Below are positions 40,508 through 48,645 of a DNA stretch of 64,000 nucleotides, piece by piece (within the stretch, counting starts at the first letter, position 1; every line of letters starts with the position of its first letter). This DNA comes from Streptomyces flavofungini (GTDB lineage Bacteria > Actinomycetota > Actinomycetes > Streptomycetales > Streptomycetaceae). Under the pieces are notes generated by a model, which did not search any database, was not told where the DNA came from, and saw nothing but the letters and a program-made list of their open reading frames with translations. The stretch is taken from assembly GCF_014650815.1 (NCBI RefSeq), contig NZ_BMVR01000003.1, positions 558,001-622,000 on the forward strand. Direction: 5' to 3'. The position numbers and the translations under genes were made by a program.

Positions 40508-41605
40508 ATGTCCACCGCATTGATCTCCAGACCGCACATCGAACTCGCCGAGCATGCCGTCTCGATGGACGATCTCACCGCGGACATGGCCCGGCAGCAC
40601 GCCGACCTGCCGCGGCTCAGCGCGTATCTGCGGACCGCGCGGTCCACCGGTGTGCGGACGCGGTACTTCAGCAGGCCCCTGCGGTCGGCGACGGTCTCGG
40701 GTGACGCGACCTTCGAGGAGCGGAATCGGGCCGCCTACGCCGACTCGCTCGACCTGGCGCTGCTCGCCGTGCCGCGGGCGCTGGAGAACGCCGGGCTGGA
40801 GCTGGCGGACATCGACTGCGTCATCACCAGTCACACCACCTCCTGGACCGCGCCGAGCCTCGACACGGACCTCGTCCAGCTGCTGGGGTCGCAGGGGCTG
40901 CGGTCGGACGTAGCGCGCATACCTCTCGGTTCGTACGGCTGCGCGGGGGGAGCGCAGGCGCTGGCCCTGGCGCACGATCACCTCGCCGCCCACCCGGGAG
41001 CGCACGTCCTGGTCGTGGTCGCGGAGTGCCTGAGTGCCGCGACGTACAACCCCGTCGACACCAGCCGCGAGAGCATGATCTACAAGGTGCTGTTCGGCGA
41101 CAGCGCCGCGGCCTGTGTGGTCTCCGGCCGGGACGGGGGCGGGGACGGGCCGCGGTTCCGTATCGAGGACACCTGGCAGTACGCCCTGCCCAGGAGCCAG
41201 AACTTCTACGAAGGACGGCTCGACTCCTACGGGCTGCACTTCGACTCCACGCGGGAGGCCACCCGCGCCATCGGCTTCGTCGCACCGGCCCTCCACCAGT
41301 GGCTGGACGGCGACGGGGACACCGCGTTCGTCCCCGACTTCTGCGTGGTGCACGCCGGGGGCCCGGCCATCCTGAGGAGCGCCGAGTCCGTGCTTCGCGT
41401 CGACACCGGACCCGAGGACGACGCCCGCAAGGGCCCGCTGCGCCACTCCTGGGACAGCCTGGAGCTGTACGGAAACCTCGGCGGCGCGTCCGTCCTCGAC
41501 GTGCTGCGCCGCACGTTCGACGAGCCCGCCCCGGCGGACAAGGGGCTGCTCCTCGGGTTCGGCCCCGGCTTCATCGCCGCCGCTTGCAGGCTGACCCGCG
41601 CCTGA
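40508..41605 (+). CDS. Type III polyketide synthase (chalcone synthase family)
   Basis: A 365-residue homodimer-type iterative ketosynthase that would condense malonyl-CoA units onto an acyl-CoA starter. The catalytic triad is intact: Cys145 in GSYGCAGGAQALALAHDHL, His282 in CVVHAGGPAIL and Asn323 in LYGNLGGASVLDVL. Other family text is TTSWTAPSLDTDLVQLLG and HVLVVVAECLSAATYNP; the region after VAECLS differs from the VELCSLT of RppA and germicidin synthases. The length is normal. AAGGAG lies ten bases before ATG 40508. It closes a locus with a FabG-like reductase and lipid-sensing-type regulators, so a reduced alkyl pyrone, resorcinol or similar product is possible. KAS III was considered, but the Asn-containing GN motif and chain length fit type III PKS better. 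Confidence 0.85.
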   Translation: MSTALISRPHIELAEHAVSMDDLTADMARQHADLPRLSAYLRTARSTGVRTRYFSRPLRSATVSGDATFEERNRAAYADSLDLALLAVPRALENAGLELADIDCVITSHTTSWTAPSLDTDLVQLLGSQGLRSDVARIPLGSYGCAGGAQALALAHDHLAAHPGAHVLVVVAECLSAATYNPVDTSRESMIYKVLFGDSAAACVVSGRDGGGDGPRFRIEDTWQYALPRSQNFYEGRLDSYGLHFDSTREATRAIGFVAPALHQWLDGDGDTAFVPDFCVVHAGGPAILRSAESVLRVDTGPEDDARKGPLRHSWDSLELYGNLGGASVLDVLRRTFDEPAPADKGLLLGFGPGFIAAACRLTRA

Positions 41606-41639
41606 GGCCCGGCCTCGACCGCGCTCGACGCCGAGCCCC

Positions 41640-41693
41640 GGCCGCACCCGGACCCCGGACCCCGGCCGCACCTGGACCCCGGACCCCGGCCGT
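41640..41693. repeat. 24-base GC-rich tandem repeat after the PKS gene
   Basis: A unit starting GGCCGCACCCGGACCCCGGA is repeated twice with one mismatch and begins a third time at 41688. It fills the spacer before the DUF3592 gene. Confidence 0.75.
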
Positions 41694-41760
41694 GCCGACT
41701 GTGGCACATCCCGGACACGGACGTCACCCCACCGCCACGGCGGCCGGTCACGCTGGGCGC

Positions 41761-42288
41761 ATGACCCACCCGACCACGCAGAACCCGGGCCCGGTGGTGA
41801 GCCGGGGCGTCAAGCTGTTCTGGCTCGCGGCGCTGCTGTTCGTCGGCGGTTCCATCGTCGTCACGCTGTTCGGGTACAGCGGGCACACGCGGGTGACCAG
41901 GCTGTACCAGAACGGGGTGACCGTCGAGGGCAAGGCCGTCGACGTCAGGACCGACGGAGACGGCCGGACCAGCGGCATCACCGTCCGCTTCCGGCCGAGG
42001 GACAAGGCCCCCGTCACCGTGGACCTGCCCACCACGCCGCCCCTCCCGCGGACGAAGGAGGGGAGCCCCATCGAAGTGATCTACCACGCGGACGACCCGT
42101 CCGACGTCCCGAGCACCCCGCAGATGCGCGCCCTGGAGCCCGACTGGAACCCCCTGGCGGTCGCGGGCTTCGCCCTCATGGCTGCCGGGGTGGTCGTCCT
42201 GTTCCCCGCCGGACGCAAACCCAGGACCCGCGCCACGGCGTTCCCGGAACCGGCCGACGGCACCCCCTCCACCCAACCCGCGCCCTAG
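41761..42288 (+). CDS. DUF3592 membrane protein
   Basis: A 175-residue protein with membrane segments at about 21-43 (LFWLAALLFVGGSIVVTLFGY) and 135-155 (PLAVAGFALMAAGVVVLFPA) around an extracytoplasmic DUF3592 domain (RLYQNGVTVEGKAVDV, SGITVRFRPRDKAPVTVDLP, GSPIEVIYHADDPSDVPS). The function of the family is unknown. ATG 41761 lacks a strong ribosome site. Its TAG stop shares the four bases CTAG with the TAG of the convergent ligase gene. Confidence 0.82.
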   Translation: MTHPTTQNPGPVVSRGVKLFWLAALLFVGGSIVVTLFGYSGHTRVTRLYQNGVTVEGKAVDVRTDGDGRTSGITVRFRPRDKAPVTVDLPTTPPLPRTKEGSPIEVIYHADDPSDVPSTPQMRALEPDWNPLAVAGFALMAAGVVVLFPAGRKPRTRATAFPEPADGTPSTQPAP

Positions 42289-43859
42289 CCCTCGACCCGG
42301 TCCTCGCCCGAGCCCTCGCCCTGGCCCTCGTGCCGCCCCAGCACCGTCTCCACCGTGTCCGCCTCCGCCGCCGTCTTGTCCTCCCGGTACCGCACCACCC
42401 GCGCGAACCGCAGCGTCACCCCCGCCGGATAGCGCGTGGAGCGCTGCAGGCCGTCGTAGGCGATCTCCACGACCAGCTCGGGGCGGACCCGTACCGTGAA
42501 CCCGTCGTCCTCGACGGCGAGTTCGCGCAGGCGGTCGGTCTGCCAGGCCAGCATCACATCGGTCATGCCCTTGAAGGTCTTGCCGAGCATGGCGTACGTG
42601 CCGTCGTCGCGGCGGGCTCCCAGGTGGAGGTTGGACAACTTGCCGGTGCGTCGGCCGTGTCCCCACTCGGCGGCGAGGACGACGAGGTCCAGGGTGTGGA
42701 CGGGCTTCACCTTGAGCCAGGCGGCGCCTCGGCGGCCCGCGCTGTAAGGGGTGTCGAGGGCCTTGAGGACGACGCCCTCGTGGCCGCGCGCCAGCGTCTC
42801 GGCGAAGAACGCGTCGGCGGCCCGGCGCGCCTCCTCGTCGGCGGGATCCGCCACGAGCGCGCGACGCACCCGCATCGGCTCCGGGACGAGGCGGGCGAGC
42901 CGTGCGTGCCGTTCGCTCAGGGGGAGGTCGAGGAGGTCCTCGCCGTCGGCGTACAGGATGTCGAAGAAGACGGCGGACAGGGGGAGGTGGGCGGCCGCCC
43001 CGGCCACGTCGAGGCGTGCCCCCACCCGGCCCGCGATGTCCTGGAAGGAGCGCGGTCGGCCGTCGGTACCGAGCGCGATCATCTCGCCGTCCAGGATGAC
43101 GCGATCCCCGCTCAACTCGCCGACTGCGGCGGTCAGTTCGGGCAGACGGTCGGTGATGTCGTCGAGTGTGCGGGTGTACGCGCGGACGCGGTCGCCGTCG
43201 CGGTGCACCTGGACGCGGATGCCGTCCAGTTTCTCCTCGACCGCGCACGGGCCGAGCTTGTCGACGCCCTCGCCCACGGACCCGGCGCTGTGCGCGAGCA
43301 TCGGCTGCACCGGCCGCCCCACGGTCAGCCGGAACTCCGCCAGCGCGTCCGGCCCGCGCGCCAGCAGCTCGCGCGCCACCGGGGCCGTCGCCCCGGCCAG
43401 CATCACCGCGCGCCGCACCCGCGCGGCAGGCGTTCCCGTCGCCCGGGCCAGCCCCTCCACGGCCAGGGCGTCCAGGGCCCCCTGCCGCACCTCCCCGGTC
43501 AGCAGGCCGAAGAGGAAACGCTGCTCGTCCGCCGTGGCCGCCCCCATCAACTCCTGTACGAGCCGCCGCCGTTCACCCTGCGCGCCCGCGCCCGACACCC
43601 CGGCGACGGCGGTGAGGGCGGCGTCCACGTCCCGGACCGCGAGCGTCGGCCCGGCCGCCGGGGCGACGGGCTCCTTGAGCGCGTTCCAGCCCACGCCGAT
43701 GCGCCCCTGCGGCAGCCGCCCCGCGAGATACGGGATGACGAGCGGCACGTCGTCGGGCTCCGCCGCGGCGAACAGCTCGGCCAGCAGCTCGATCTTCCGC
43801 GACCGCGCCGACGTCGCGGCCACCCCCTTGGACACCTCCGCGACCCGGGCGAACAACAT
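42285..43859 (-). CDS. ATP-dependent DNA ligase, LigB type
   Basis: A 524-residue DNA ligase of the archaeal/eukaryotic DNA ligase I-like form found as LigB in mycobacteria (about 507 residues). It has an N-terminal DNA-binding domain (residues 1-200; LVIPYLAGRLPQGRIGVGWNAL, FLFGLLTGEVRQGALDALAVEGLARA), then the nucleotidyltransferase domain with motif I CAVEEKLDGIRVQ (adenylated Lys), motif III SAVFFDILYADG, motif IV HEGVVLKALDTPY and motif V AAWLKVKP, then an OB domain ending near VTLRFARVVRYREDK. It seals nicks, probably in repair, besides the essential NAD-dependent LigA. ATG 43859 with AGGA eight bases upstream is preferred to 43874. GC-rich tandem repeats flank the gene region on both sides. 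Confidence 0.92.
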   Translation of the reverse strand: MLFARVAEVSKGVAATSARSRKIELLAELFAAAEPDDVPLVIPYLAGRLPQGRIGVGWNALKEPVAPAAGPTLAVRDVDAALTAVAGVSGAGAQGERRRLVQELMGAATADEQRFLFGLLTGEVRQGALDALAVEGLARATGTPAARVRRAVMLAGATAPVARELLARGPDALAEFRLTVGRPVQPMLAHSAGSVGEGVDKLGPCAVEEKLDGIRVQVHRDGDRVRAYTRTLDDITDRLPELTAAVGELSGDRVILDGEMIALGTDGRPRSFQDIAGRVGARLDVAGAAAHLPLSAVFFDILYADGEDLLDLPLSERHARLARLVPEPMRVRRALVADPADEEARRAADAFFAETLARGHEGVVLKALDTPYSAGRRGAAWLKVKPVHTLDLVVLAAEWGHGRRTGKLSNLHLGARRDDGTYAMLGKTFKGMTDVMLAWQTDRLRELAVEDDGFTVRVRPELVVEIAYDGLQRSTRYPAGVTLRFARVVRYREDKTAAEADTVETVLGRHEGQGEGSGEDRVEG

Positions 43860-43927
43860 GCCGCCATCCTGCAACGCGACACCCGATCCCGCACGGCACG
43901 GGACGCGGACCGTGTGACACCCGCCCC

Positions 43928-44000
43928 GCCCGCACCCCGTCCGGCCGCCGGGCCCGCACCCCGTCCGGCCGCCGGGCCCGCACCCCGTCCGGCCGGACCC
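43928..44000. repeat. 24-base GC-rich tandem repeat upstream of the ligase gene
   Basis: The unit GCCCGCACCCCGTCCGGCCG plus four bases is repeated at 43928, 43952 and 43976 (the last copy partial). It fills most of the 165-base spacer between the carboxyltransferase stop and the ligase start. Confidence 0.8.
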
Positions 44001-44024
44001 GGGCCACCACCGGCCCGGCCCGCG

Positions 44025-45512
44025 CTACGTCGGTACGACACCGCGGACGACGCCGAGCGCCACCAGATCCTGAGGCCGCAGCCGCAGCTCCCCGGCCAGC
44101 GCGGGCACGTCCTCCCGCGGGCGTTTCAGGATGGCCGCCGCGGCCTCCGGGGCGATCACCGAGAAGTAACTGTCCGGCGTGGCCCAGGTGTTGGCGGGCG
44201 CGGCGAGCGCGAGCGCGCCGCCCGAACCGCCCTCGCCGACGACGAGGGACGTGAGCGGGACGCGCGCTGCGGCGACGGCCGCGAAGACGTCGGCGATCGC
44301 CGCGCCCGCGCCCGCGCGCTCCGCCGCCGCGTCGTTGGCGGCGCCGGGGGTGTCGATGAGCGTGAGGACGGGCAGCGCGAGCCGGTCGGCCAGGCGGATG
44401 AGGCGGGCCGCGGTGCGGTATCCGGCGGGGCGGGTGGGCGTGCCGGTCTGGGCCGCGTACGCGACGGCCCGCCCGGCGCGCAGGCCGACGCCGCACCGCA
44501 TCCCGTCGTCCGTGCCGCCGCAGCGGTCCCCGCTGATCGGCTCACGCGAGTCGAAGTACGCGTCCAAGTAGGCCTCGGCGCGCGGCCGTTCGGGCGAGCG
44601 GGCCCGGCGTACCGCGTCCCATCCTGTCGCGGGCGGCGCCGCGTCCCCGAGGGCGCGCGGCGGCTCGGGCGTGCCGGTGGCGGGCGAGGTGAGCAGCCGC
44701 AGCCAGTGCCCCAGCCGCGCGGACAGCCGGTCCGGCGGCACCACCGCGTCGACCGCGCCCGCCGCGAGCTGGCCCTCCGCCGTGTACGCCGCCGGGTCCG
44801 CGTCCGGCGGCCGGACCCGCGACCCCGCGAACCCCACCTGCGCGCCCGGCAGCGCGAGCACGACGTCGGCACCCGCGCCGAGTGTCGCCCAGCCGCCCCC
44901 CGTCGTCGGATCGCGCACCACCGCGAGCTGCGGCAGTCCGGCCGCCCGGCTCAGCGCCGACTGGGCTGCCACGCGCTGGAGTTGGCGCAGCGCGACCATG
45001 CCTTCCTGCATGCGGCTGCCGCCGGTCGCGATGAGCGAGACGAGGGGGAGACGGCGCTCGCGGGCGGCCGTGTAGGCCGCCTCCAAGCGGTCCCCGGTCC
45101 GCTCACCGAGCGAACCGCCCAGATAGCGGAACTCGAACGAGATGAGCACGGCCGCCCGGCCCCCGACCGTCGCCGTCCCGCAGACCACGGATTCCGACTC
45201 GCCGGTACGTTCCCCGGCGGCGGCCCGCGTGGTGTCGTACCCCGCCCACGCCAGCGGGCCGTCCGGCCGCGCGACCCCCTGCGGATACGGCAGCTCGGTG
45301 AAGTCGGCCGTCACGAGGGCGAGGGCTTCGCGCGCGGTCATGCGGGCGTGGGTACGGGGCTGGGCTGCCGGGTGGGTCGGTGGGGGCTGGGGGGCCAGGG
45401 CGTCAGGGGCGTCCGGTGAGTCGGGAGCGTCGGGAGCGTCCGGGGAGCCCGGGGAGCCCGGGGAGCCCGGGAAGTTCGAGGAGTCCGGGGAGTTTGAGGA
45501 GGGATGAGGCAC
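44025..45512 (-). CDS. Fused acetyl-CoA carboxylase carboxyltransferase (AccD-AccA-like)
   Basis: A 495-residue carboxyltransferase with both crotonase-like halves in one chain. The beta-like half has AVLISFEFRYLGGSLGERTGDRLEAAYTAARERRLPLVSLIATGGSRMQEG and VVRDPTTGGGWATLGAGADVVLALPGAQVGFAGSRV; the alpha-like half has LADRLALPVLTLIDTPGAANDAAAERAGAGAAIADVFAAVAAARVPLTSLVVGEGGSGGALAL. It would move a carboxyl group from carboxybiotin to an acyl-CoA, with biotin carrier and carboxylase supplied elsewhere. GTG 45512 has AGGAG eight bases upstream. The first 60 residues are a SPG/DAP repeat not found in the enzyme proper, so the core may begin at ATG 45341. Confidence 0.82.
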   Translation of the reverse strand: MPHPSSNSPDSSNFPGSPGSPGSPDAPDAPDSPDAPDALAPQPPPTHPAAQPRTHARMTAREALALVTADFTELPYPQGVARPDGPLAWAGYDTTRAAAGERTGESESVVCGTATVGGRAAVLISFEFRYLGGSLGERTGDRLEAAYTAARERRLPLVSLIATGGSRMQEGMVALRQLQRVAAQSALSRAAGLPQLAVVRDPTTGGGWATLGAGADVVLALPGAQVGFAGSRVRPPDADPAAYTAEGQLAAGAVDAVVPPDRLSARLGHWLRLLTSPATGTPEPPRALGDAAPPATGWDAVRRARSPERPRAEAYLDAYFDSREPISGDRCGGTDDGMRCGVGLRAGRAVAYAAQTGTPTRPAGYRTAARLIRLADRLALPVLTLIDTPGAANDAAAERAGAGAAIADVFAAVAAARVPLTSLVVGEGGSGGALALAAPANTWATPDSYFSVIAPEAAAAILKRPREDVPALAGELRLRPQDLVALGVVRGVVPT

Positions 45513-45523
45513 GCCTCGTACTC

Positions 45524-47224
45524 CTACCCGCTGGTCCCGCGTTCGTCGAGGACCCACTGGCCGCGGTAGCAGATGAGGATCGGCCCCACCCAGTGGCAGA
45601 CGGGGTTCGTGGTGGGCGGCGGGTCCGTGGGGGTGGGGGTGGGAGTTGGTGTCGGGGTCGGCGTCGGTGTGGGAGTAGGCGTGGGGTCGACGGGGGTAGG
45701 AGTGGGGTCGACCGGAGTGGGGGTGGGCGTGGGCGTCGGTGTTGGCGTGGGGGTTGGCGTCGGTGTGGGCGTGGGCGTCGGAGTCGGTGTCGGTGTCGGT
45801 GTCGGTGTGGGGGTAGGTGTGGGAGTCGGTTCCGGCTCGGTCGGTTCCGGCGGCTGGGTGGGCTCCGGCTCCGGCGCCGGATTCTCGGGTCCGGTGTTGA
45901 CCGGAGCGGGGGCCTCGGGCTCGTCCGGTGGCACGGGCGCCACCGGCGCCGGTGGGACGTCCTGCTGCGCGGACTGCTCCTGCACGGGCGGCGCCACCGG
46001 GTCCGGCGCGGTCGTTTCCGGCGCGGCCACGTCCGGGGCGTCGGGCGCCGGAGCCTTCGGCTCCGCCTCACTTCTGGGCTGCGGCACGGCCCCACCCCCG
46101 TCCCCGGGCGCCTCGGACTCCCCAGGTGCGGCCGACGGCTGGGGTGCGTGCGCCCGCGCGCTCTCCGCCGCCGTGGCCCGCGCGGGCGCCGAGCCGGTGC
46201 CGACGCCGCTGAGGACGAGGCCCGCGGCGACGGCGGCCGCGGTGGCCGTCGTGCCTATCGCCCCGGCCACGGCGACGGGCAGCTTCCCGCCCCCGGTGAG
46301 GACATGACGTACGCCGTGCAGCAGCCCCGCATGCCCGGACGAGCCGGACCCGGCGGCGGAGGCCGCGACACCGGCGCCCGCGCCGGCTCCGGCCGCGAGC
46401 GGCACCAGGAACTTGCCCGCGCCGCCGAGCACGAAGATCAGCAGCGCCGGTCCCACCAGGGCGGGCAGCCGGTTGTTGGCGCGGGTCAGGACGGCGAGCC
46501 GGGTGCGGCAGTCGGGGCAGGCGGCGAGGTGGTCGACGAGGGTCTCGGACTGGCGTACCGACGCCTCACCGCGGATGTGTGCGGGCATCCGGTCCCAGTG
46601 GGTCTCGCACGCCGGGTTCTCGGGCGTACCGGGGTGGGCGCGCAGAAACGCCTGCCGCATGCCCTCGCGCGCCCGGTGCAGGAGCACGGCCGTGGCCCCG
46701 CTCCCGGCGCCGATGCCGCGCCCGACCGCCTCCAGCGGCTGGCCCTCCGCCTCCGCGAGCCACAGCGCCTTCACCCAGCGCTCGGGGAGCTGGCCGAGCA
46801 CGCGCGTGAGCAGGTCGACGGAGGAGACGCGGGCGGCCGGGTCGCCGCCGCCGTCGGGGACGGTGGTGACGTCGAGGGTCTCGGCGGCGCCGGTGTCCTG
46901 CGGGTCGCGCGGGGTCTCGCGCGCGGCGGCGCGTCCGGCGGACGACGCGAGGTGGCGCACGGTCGTCATCAGATACGCCGGTACGTTCTCGATCTCGTGT
47001 CCGGCGGCGAGGCGCCGCCAGACGCGGAAGTGCGCCTCGGCGACCAGGTCGTCGGCGATCCAGGCGTTGCCGGTCAGCGAGCGCGCGTACGCGACGAGCC
47101 GAGGGTGCTCGGCCTCGTAGACGCGTGCGTACGCGGCGGTCGCGGGGCCGGACGCCTGGGCGGGGACACCGGGCGTGGCGTCGGCGGAGACGTCGGGCGT
47201 GGCGTCTGCGGGGACGTCGGACAT
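45524..47224 (-). CDS. ECF sigma factor fused to zinc-binding anti-sigma-like, membrane and Pro-Thr modules
   Basis: A 566-residue protein. Sigma region 2 is about residues 28-95 ([37 protein letters not shown]) and region 4 about 135-190 ([31 protein letters not shown]). Then comes a ZAS-like zinc site HLAACPDC (HxxxCxxC) of the type found in anti-sigma factors, one or two membrane segments ([42 protein letters not shown]), a Pro-rich region, a long run of about 45 Pro-Thr pairs and a small end [13 protein letters not shown] with two Cys. Actinobacterial ECF groups with such C-terminal extensions are known. It would tie promoter recognition to the membrane. ATG 47224 is used; GTG 47236 is possible. 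Confidence 0.87.
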   Translation of the reverse strand: MSDVPADATPDVSADATPGVPAQASGPATAAYARVYEAEHPRLVAYARSLTGNAWIADDLVAEAHFRVWRRLAAGHEIENVPAYLMTTVRHLASSAGRAAARETPRDPQDTGAAETLDVTTVPDGGGDPAARVSSVDLLTRVLGQLPERWVKALWLAEAEGQPLEAVGRGIGAGSGATAVLLHRAREGMRQAFLRAHPGTPENPACETHWDRMPAHIRGEASVRQSETLVDHLAACPDCRTRLAVLTRANNRLPALVGPALLIFVLGGAGKFLVPLAAGAGAGAGVAASAAGSGSSGHAGLLHGVRHVLTGGGKLPVAVAGAIGTTATAAAVAAGLVLSGVGTGSAPARATAAESARAHAPQPSAAPGESEAPGDGGGAVPQPRSEAEPKAPAPDAPDVAAPETTAPDPVAPPVQEQSAQQDVPPAPVAPVPPDEPEAPAPVNTGPENPAPEPEPTQPPEPTEPEPTPTPTPTPTPTPTPTPTPTPTPTPTPTPTPTPTPTPTPVDPTPTPVDPTPTPTPTPTPTPTPTPTPTDPPPTTNPVCHWVGPILICYRGQWVLDERGTSG

Positions 47225-47405
47225 GGCAGGACACACTCCTGTCCCACTGCGGGGATGGGGACGAGTTCGGAAGCCTAGGCCAGAAATGTCCGACTTATCA
47301 GGGGGGAGTGGTGCAGGTCACAGAGATCTCTTCGTGCACTCCCGTAATGCGGGCACCCGCTGCGGGGTCGAAAGGGCAAGGAAGCAGCAGAAGTGGAGAT
47401 CGACC

Positions 47406-47819
47406 ATGGCCGTCACGCTCGAACAGTCCGCCCGCGCCCGTCTGATCACTCCCGAGGGCCGCGAGCGGCCGATTCCCGTGGCGCTGCGCTACGCCGCGTC
47501 CGACCCGCTCGCGGTGCAGGTCACCTTCCCGCCCGAGGTGTCCCTCGATGGCGCCGAGGTCACCTGGGTCTTCGCCCGCGGCCTGCTGGAGGAGGGGTTG
47601 AACGCCCCGGCCGGTACGGGTGACGTGCACATCTGGCCGTGCGGGCGGGAGCGGACCGTCCTGGAGTTCCACGCGCCGCACGGTCTGGCCCTGGTGCAGT
47701 TCGACCGGGCCGCGCTGCGGCGGTTCCTGATGCGGTCGTACGCCGTCGTGGGCGCGGGCCGCGAGGAGGCGGGCCGCGATCTCGACCAGGGGCTGACCAG
47801 GCTGCTCGGCGGGGTGTGA
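47406..47819 (+). CDS. SsgA-like protein (sporulation/cell division family)
   Basis: A 137-residue member of the SsgA-like family, found only in morphologically complex actinomycetes, where members guide septum placement and wall remodelling during sporulation. Family text: PIPVALRYAASDPLAVQVTFPPEV, EVTWVFARGLLEEGLNAPAGTGDVHIWPCG, LALVQFDRAALRRFLMRSYAVVGAGREEAGRDLDQGLTRLL. It is neither clearly SsgA nor SsgB, so no symbol is given. ATG 47406 has GGAGAT seven bases upstream. It is divergent from the ECF sigma gene; the spacer 47225-47405 should hold both promoters. Confidence 0.88.
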   Translation: MAVTLEQSARARLITPEGRERPIPVALRYAASDPLAVQVTFPPEVSLDGAEVTWVFARGLLEEGLNAPAGTGDVHIWPCGRERTVLEFHAPHGLALVQFDRAALRRFLMRSYAVVGAGREEAGRDLDQGLTRLLGGV

Positions 47820-47853
47820 ACGGCGGGAACGGAGCGGGTCGAGCCATCCCTAG

Positions 47854-47872
47854 ATAAGTTAGGCTTCCCTAA
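47854..47872 (+). promoter_or_regulatory. Iron box upstream of the siderophore-interacting protein
   Basis: ATAAGTTAGGCTTCCCTAA matches the DtxR-type consensus TTAGGTTAGGCTAACCTAA at 15 of 19 positions and has near dyad symmetry. It ends 42 bases before GTG 47915. DmdR1, the Streptomyces DtxR homologue, should repress the gene when iron is plentiful. Confidence 0.8.
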
Positions 47873-47914
47873 CTCGATCAAGTGTGGTCGGGCGTCTCTA
47901 GGGAGGGGACCAGG

Positions 47915-48637
47915 GTGGGCCACGGCTGGGAAGGCGTCGTCCTCAAGCTGCTCCGCGGCAAGGACTTCCGTTTCACGGTGACCGGCGCCGACGAGGTGAC
48001 CGAGCACTACCGCCGCCTGCACCTCACCGACGGCGGCATGCTCGCGGCGACCGGCGTGCACCCCACGATGTGGGTGCGGCTGTGGTTCGACAACGCGGGC
48101 AAGCCGCATCAGCGCGCGTACACACTGGTCGACCCCGACGCGGAGGCCGGCACGTTCAGCCTGGAGTTCGCGCTGCACGACGGCAGCGCCAGCGAATGGG
48201 CGCGCAAGGCGGCACCGGGCGACACCATCGACGCGACCGTGCAGGGCACCGGCTTCGAGGTGCCGAGCCCGCCGCCGTCACGGCTGCTCGTGGTCGGCGA
48301 CGCGGCGTCGCTGCCCGCGGTCAACTCGCTGCTCGACGCGATGCCGCACACCCCCGCGACGATCTGGTTCGAGACCCAGCACACCGAGGACCGCGACCTC
48401 GACCTGCGCGTCGACCCCGCACGCCACGACGTCCACTGGGTCGAGCGCGGCACCGGCATCGACCGCGAGGCCAGGGCCGGGCTCGCGGCCGCCGTCGAGG
48501 AAGAGCCCGACGCATACGTGTGGATCACCTGCGACACGACGACGACCCGCTCCCTGTCCGCGTACGCCCGCAAGGAACTGGCCGTACCGCGGCACCGCGT
48601 CCACGCGCTCGGGTACTGGCGGCCCGGTCCGGCCTGA
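47915..48637 (+). CDS. Siderophore-interacting protein (ViuB/SIP family)
   Basis: A 240-residue FAD-type ferric-siderophore reductase. The FAD-binding part has RRLHLTDGGMLAATGVHPTMWVRLWF and QRAYTLVDPDAEAGTFSLEFALHDGSASEWARKAAPGDTI (the RxYT flavin motif and the family's HDGxASxWA). The SIP C-terminal part has LLVVGDAASLPAVNSLLDAMP and a late AYARKELAVPRHRVHALGYWRPG. It releases iron from imported siderophores by reduction in the cytoplasm. GTG 47915 has GGGAGGGG six bases upstream. The iron box just before it indicates low-iron induction. Confidence 0.93.
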   Translation: MGHGWEGVVLKLLRGKDFRFTVTGADEVTEHYRRLHLTDGGMLAATGVHPTMWVRLWFDNAGKPHQRAYTLVDPDAEAGTFSLEFALHDGSASEWARKAAPGDTIDATVQGTGFEVPSPPPSRLLVVGDAASLPAVNSLLDAMPHTPATIWFETQHTEDRDLDLRVDPARHDVHWVERGTGIDREARAGLAAAVEEEPDAYVWITCDTTTTRSLSAYARKELAVPRHRVHALGYWRPGPA

Positions 48638-48645
48638 CGCCCGCC

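Noticed and set aside
40508..41605. KAS III (FabH) identity
   Set aside because: The chain carries the Cys-His-Asn arrangement and 365-residue length of type III PKS, and FabH-type GxGxGxxW text is lacking.
42330..45419. A 1029-codon rightward open frame
   Set aside because: It runs antisense to the ligase and carboxyltransferase genes, both with full motifs. Long antisense frames are normal in DNA with extreme GC3.
45630..45840. Hexanucleotide repeat as a possible CRISPR or satellite
   Set aside because: The units are 6 bases without spacers and encode Pro-Thr in frame, so it is a coding repeat.
45573..46307. A glycine-valine repeat protein on the plus strand
   Set aside because: It is the antisense reading of the Pro-Thr repeat in the ECF sigma gene.
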